Source of the DNA: an uncultured Bacteroides sp.
GTDB taxonomy: Bacteria; Bacteroidota; Bacteroidia; Bacteroidales; Bacteroidaceae
DNA: 6,070 bases
NCBI GenBank assembly: GCA_934716785.1
Contig: CAKUYM010000270.1
Location: 1-6,070, forward strand
Direction of reading: 5' to 3'
A program made the translations under genes and the position numbers. Shown in pieces: positions 6,063 to 6,070 of this stretch. The notes under the pieces were generated by a model that saw only the letters and a list, made by a program, of their open reading frames with translations, was not told where the DNA came from and did no database searches. Position 1 is the stretch's first letter; each line of letters opens with the position of its first letter.

Positions 6063-6070
6063 TATTGCTT

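Larger units (their letters stand above)
5795..6070. other. AT- and pyrimidine-rich intergenic region to the right edge, no gene seen
   Basis: Neither strand holds a convincing reading frame; the ATG at 5980 (MDNLYVLLLIC) stops after 11 codons, and the minus strand is broken by frequent stops. From about 5855 to 5965 the plus strand is a T/C-rich tract with many TTTT and CTTTT runs. TAATTTG near 6003 resembles a -7 element lacking one T, without a clear partner. The region is probably upstream or downstream flank of a gene beyond the edge. No tRNA, rRNA or CRISPR pattern was seen. Confidence 0.6.

Overview
The window looks like a Bacteroidales-type (Bacteroides/Parabacteroides-like) chromosomal segment. 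The evidence is a SusC/RagA-family outer-membrane transporter with an N-terminal STN domain, a FecR-type anti-sigma factor ending in the Bacteroidetes-style C-terminal region, a short ECF sigma factor, AT-rich intergenic DNA, starts without a clear Shine-Dalgarno sequence, and a TAnnTTTG-type -7 promoter element. Genus and species cannot be settled from the sequence alone.

Layout, left to right. Positions 1-3337 (minus strand) are a SusC-like TonB-dependent transporter whose last residues run off the left edge; about 1112 codons are open without a frameshift. Positions 3338-3491 are a 154-bp spacer with a perfect 17-bp direct repeat and a small inverted repeat. Positions 3492-4505 (minus) are a FecR-like anti-sigma factor. 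A 122-bp divergent intergenic region follows, with a good candidate promoter pointing right. Positions 4628-5224 (plus) are an ECF sigma factor. Positions 5225-5451 are non-coding. Positions 5458-5736 (plus) encode a 92-residue YtxH-like small protein with a glycine-rich hydrophobic N-terminus and an 11-residue amphipathic repeat, followed by a convincing intrinsic terminator. From there to the right edge the DNA is AT- and pyrimidine-rich, without a gene, and holds GTGTGTGC repeats and a 16-bp palindrome.

Working together: the transporter, anti-sigma and sigma genes form a recognisable trans-envelope signalling set. By analogy with FecA-FecR-FecI and the ECF/anti-sigma-controlled polysaccharide-utilisation loci of Bacteroides, a ligand bound by the transporter is signalled through its STN domain to the periplasmic part of FecR. 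FecR then controls the sigma factor in the cytoplasm, which activates the transporter operon. A susD-like gene and the ligand-specific enzymes would be expected beyond the left edge, so the substrate cannot be named here. The sigma gene is divergent from its anti-sigma gene instead of preceding it in the same operon. I found no clearly new system. The least explained parts are the repeated element upstream of the transporter and the GTGTGTGC repeats at the right end.
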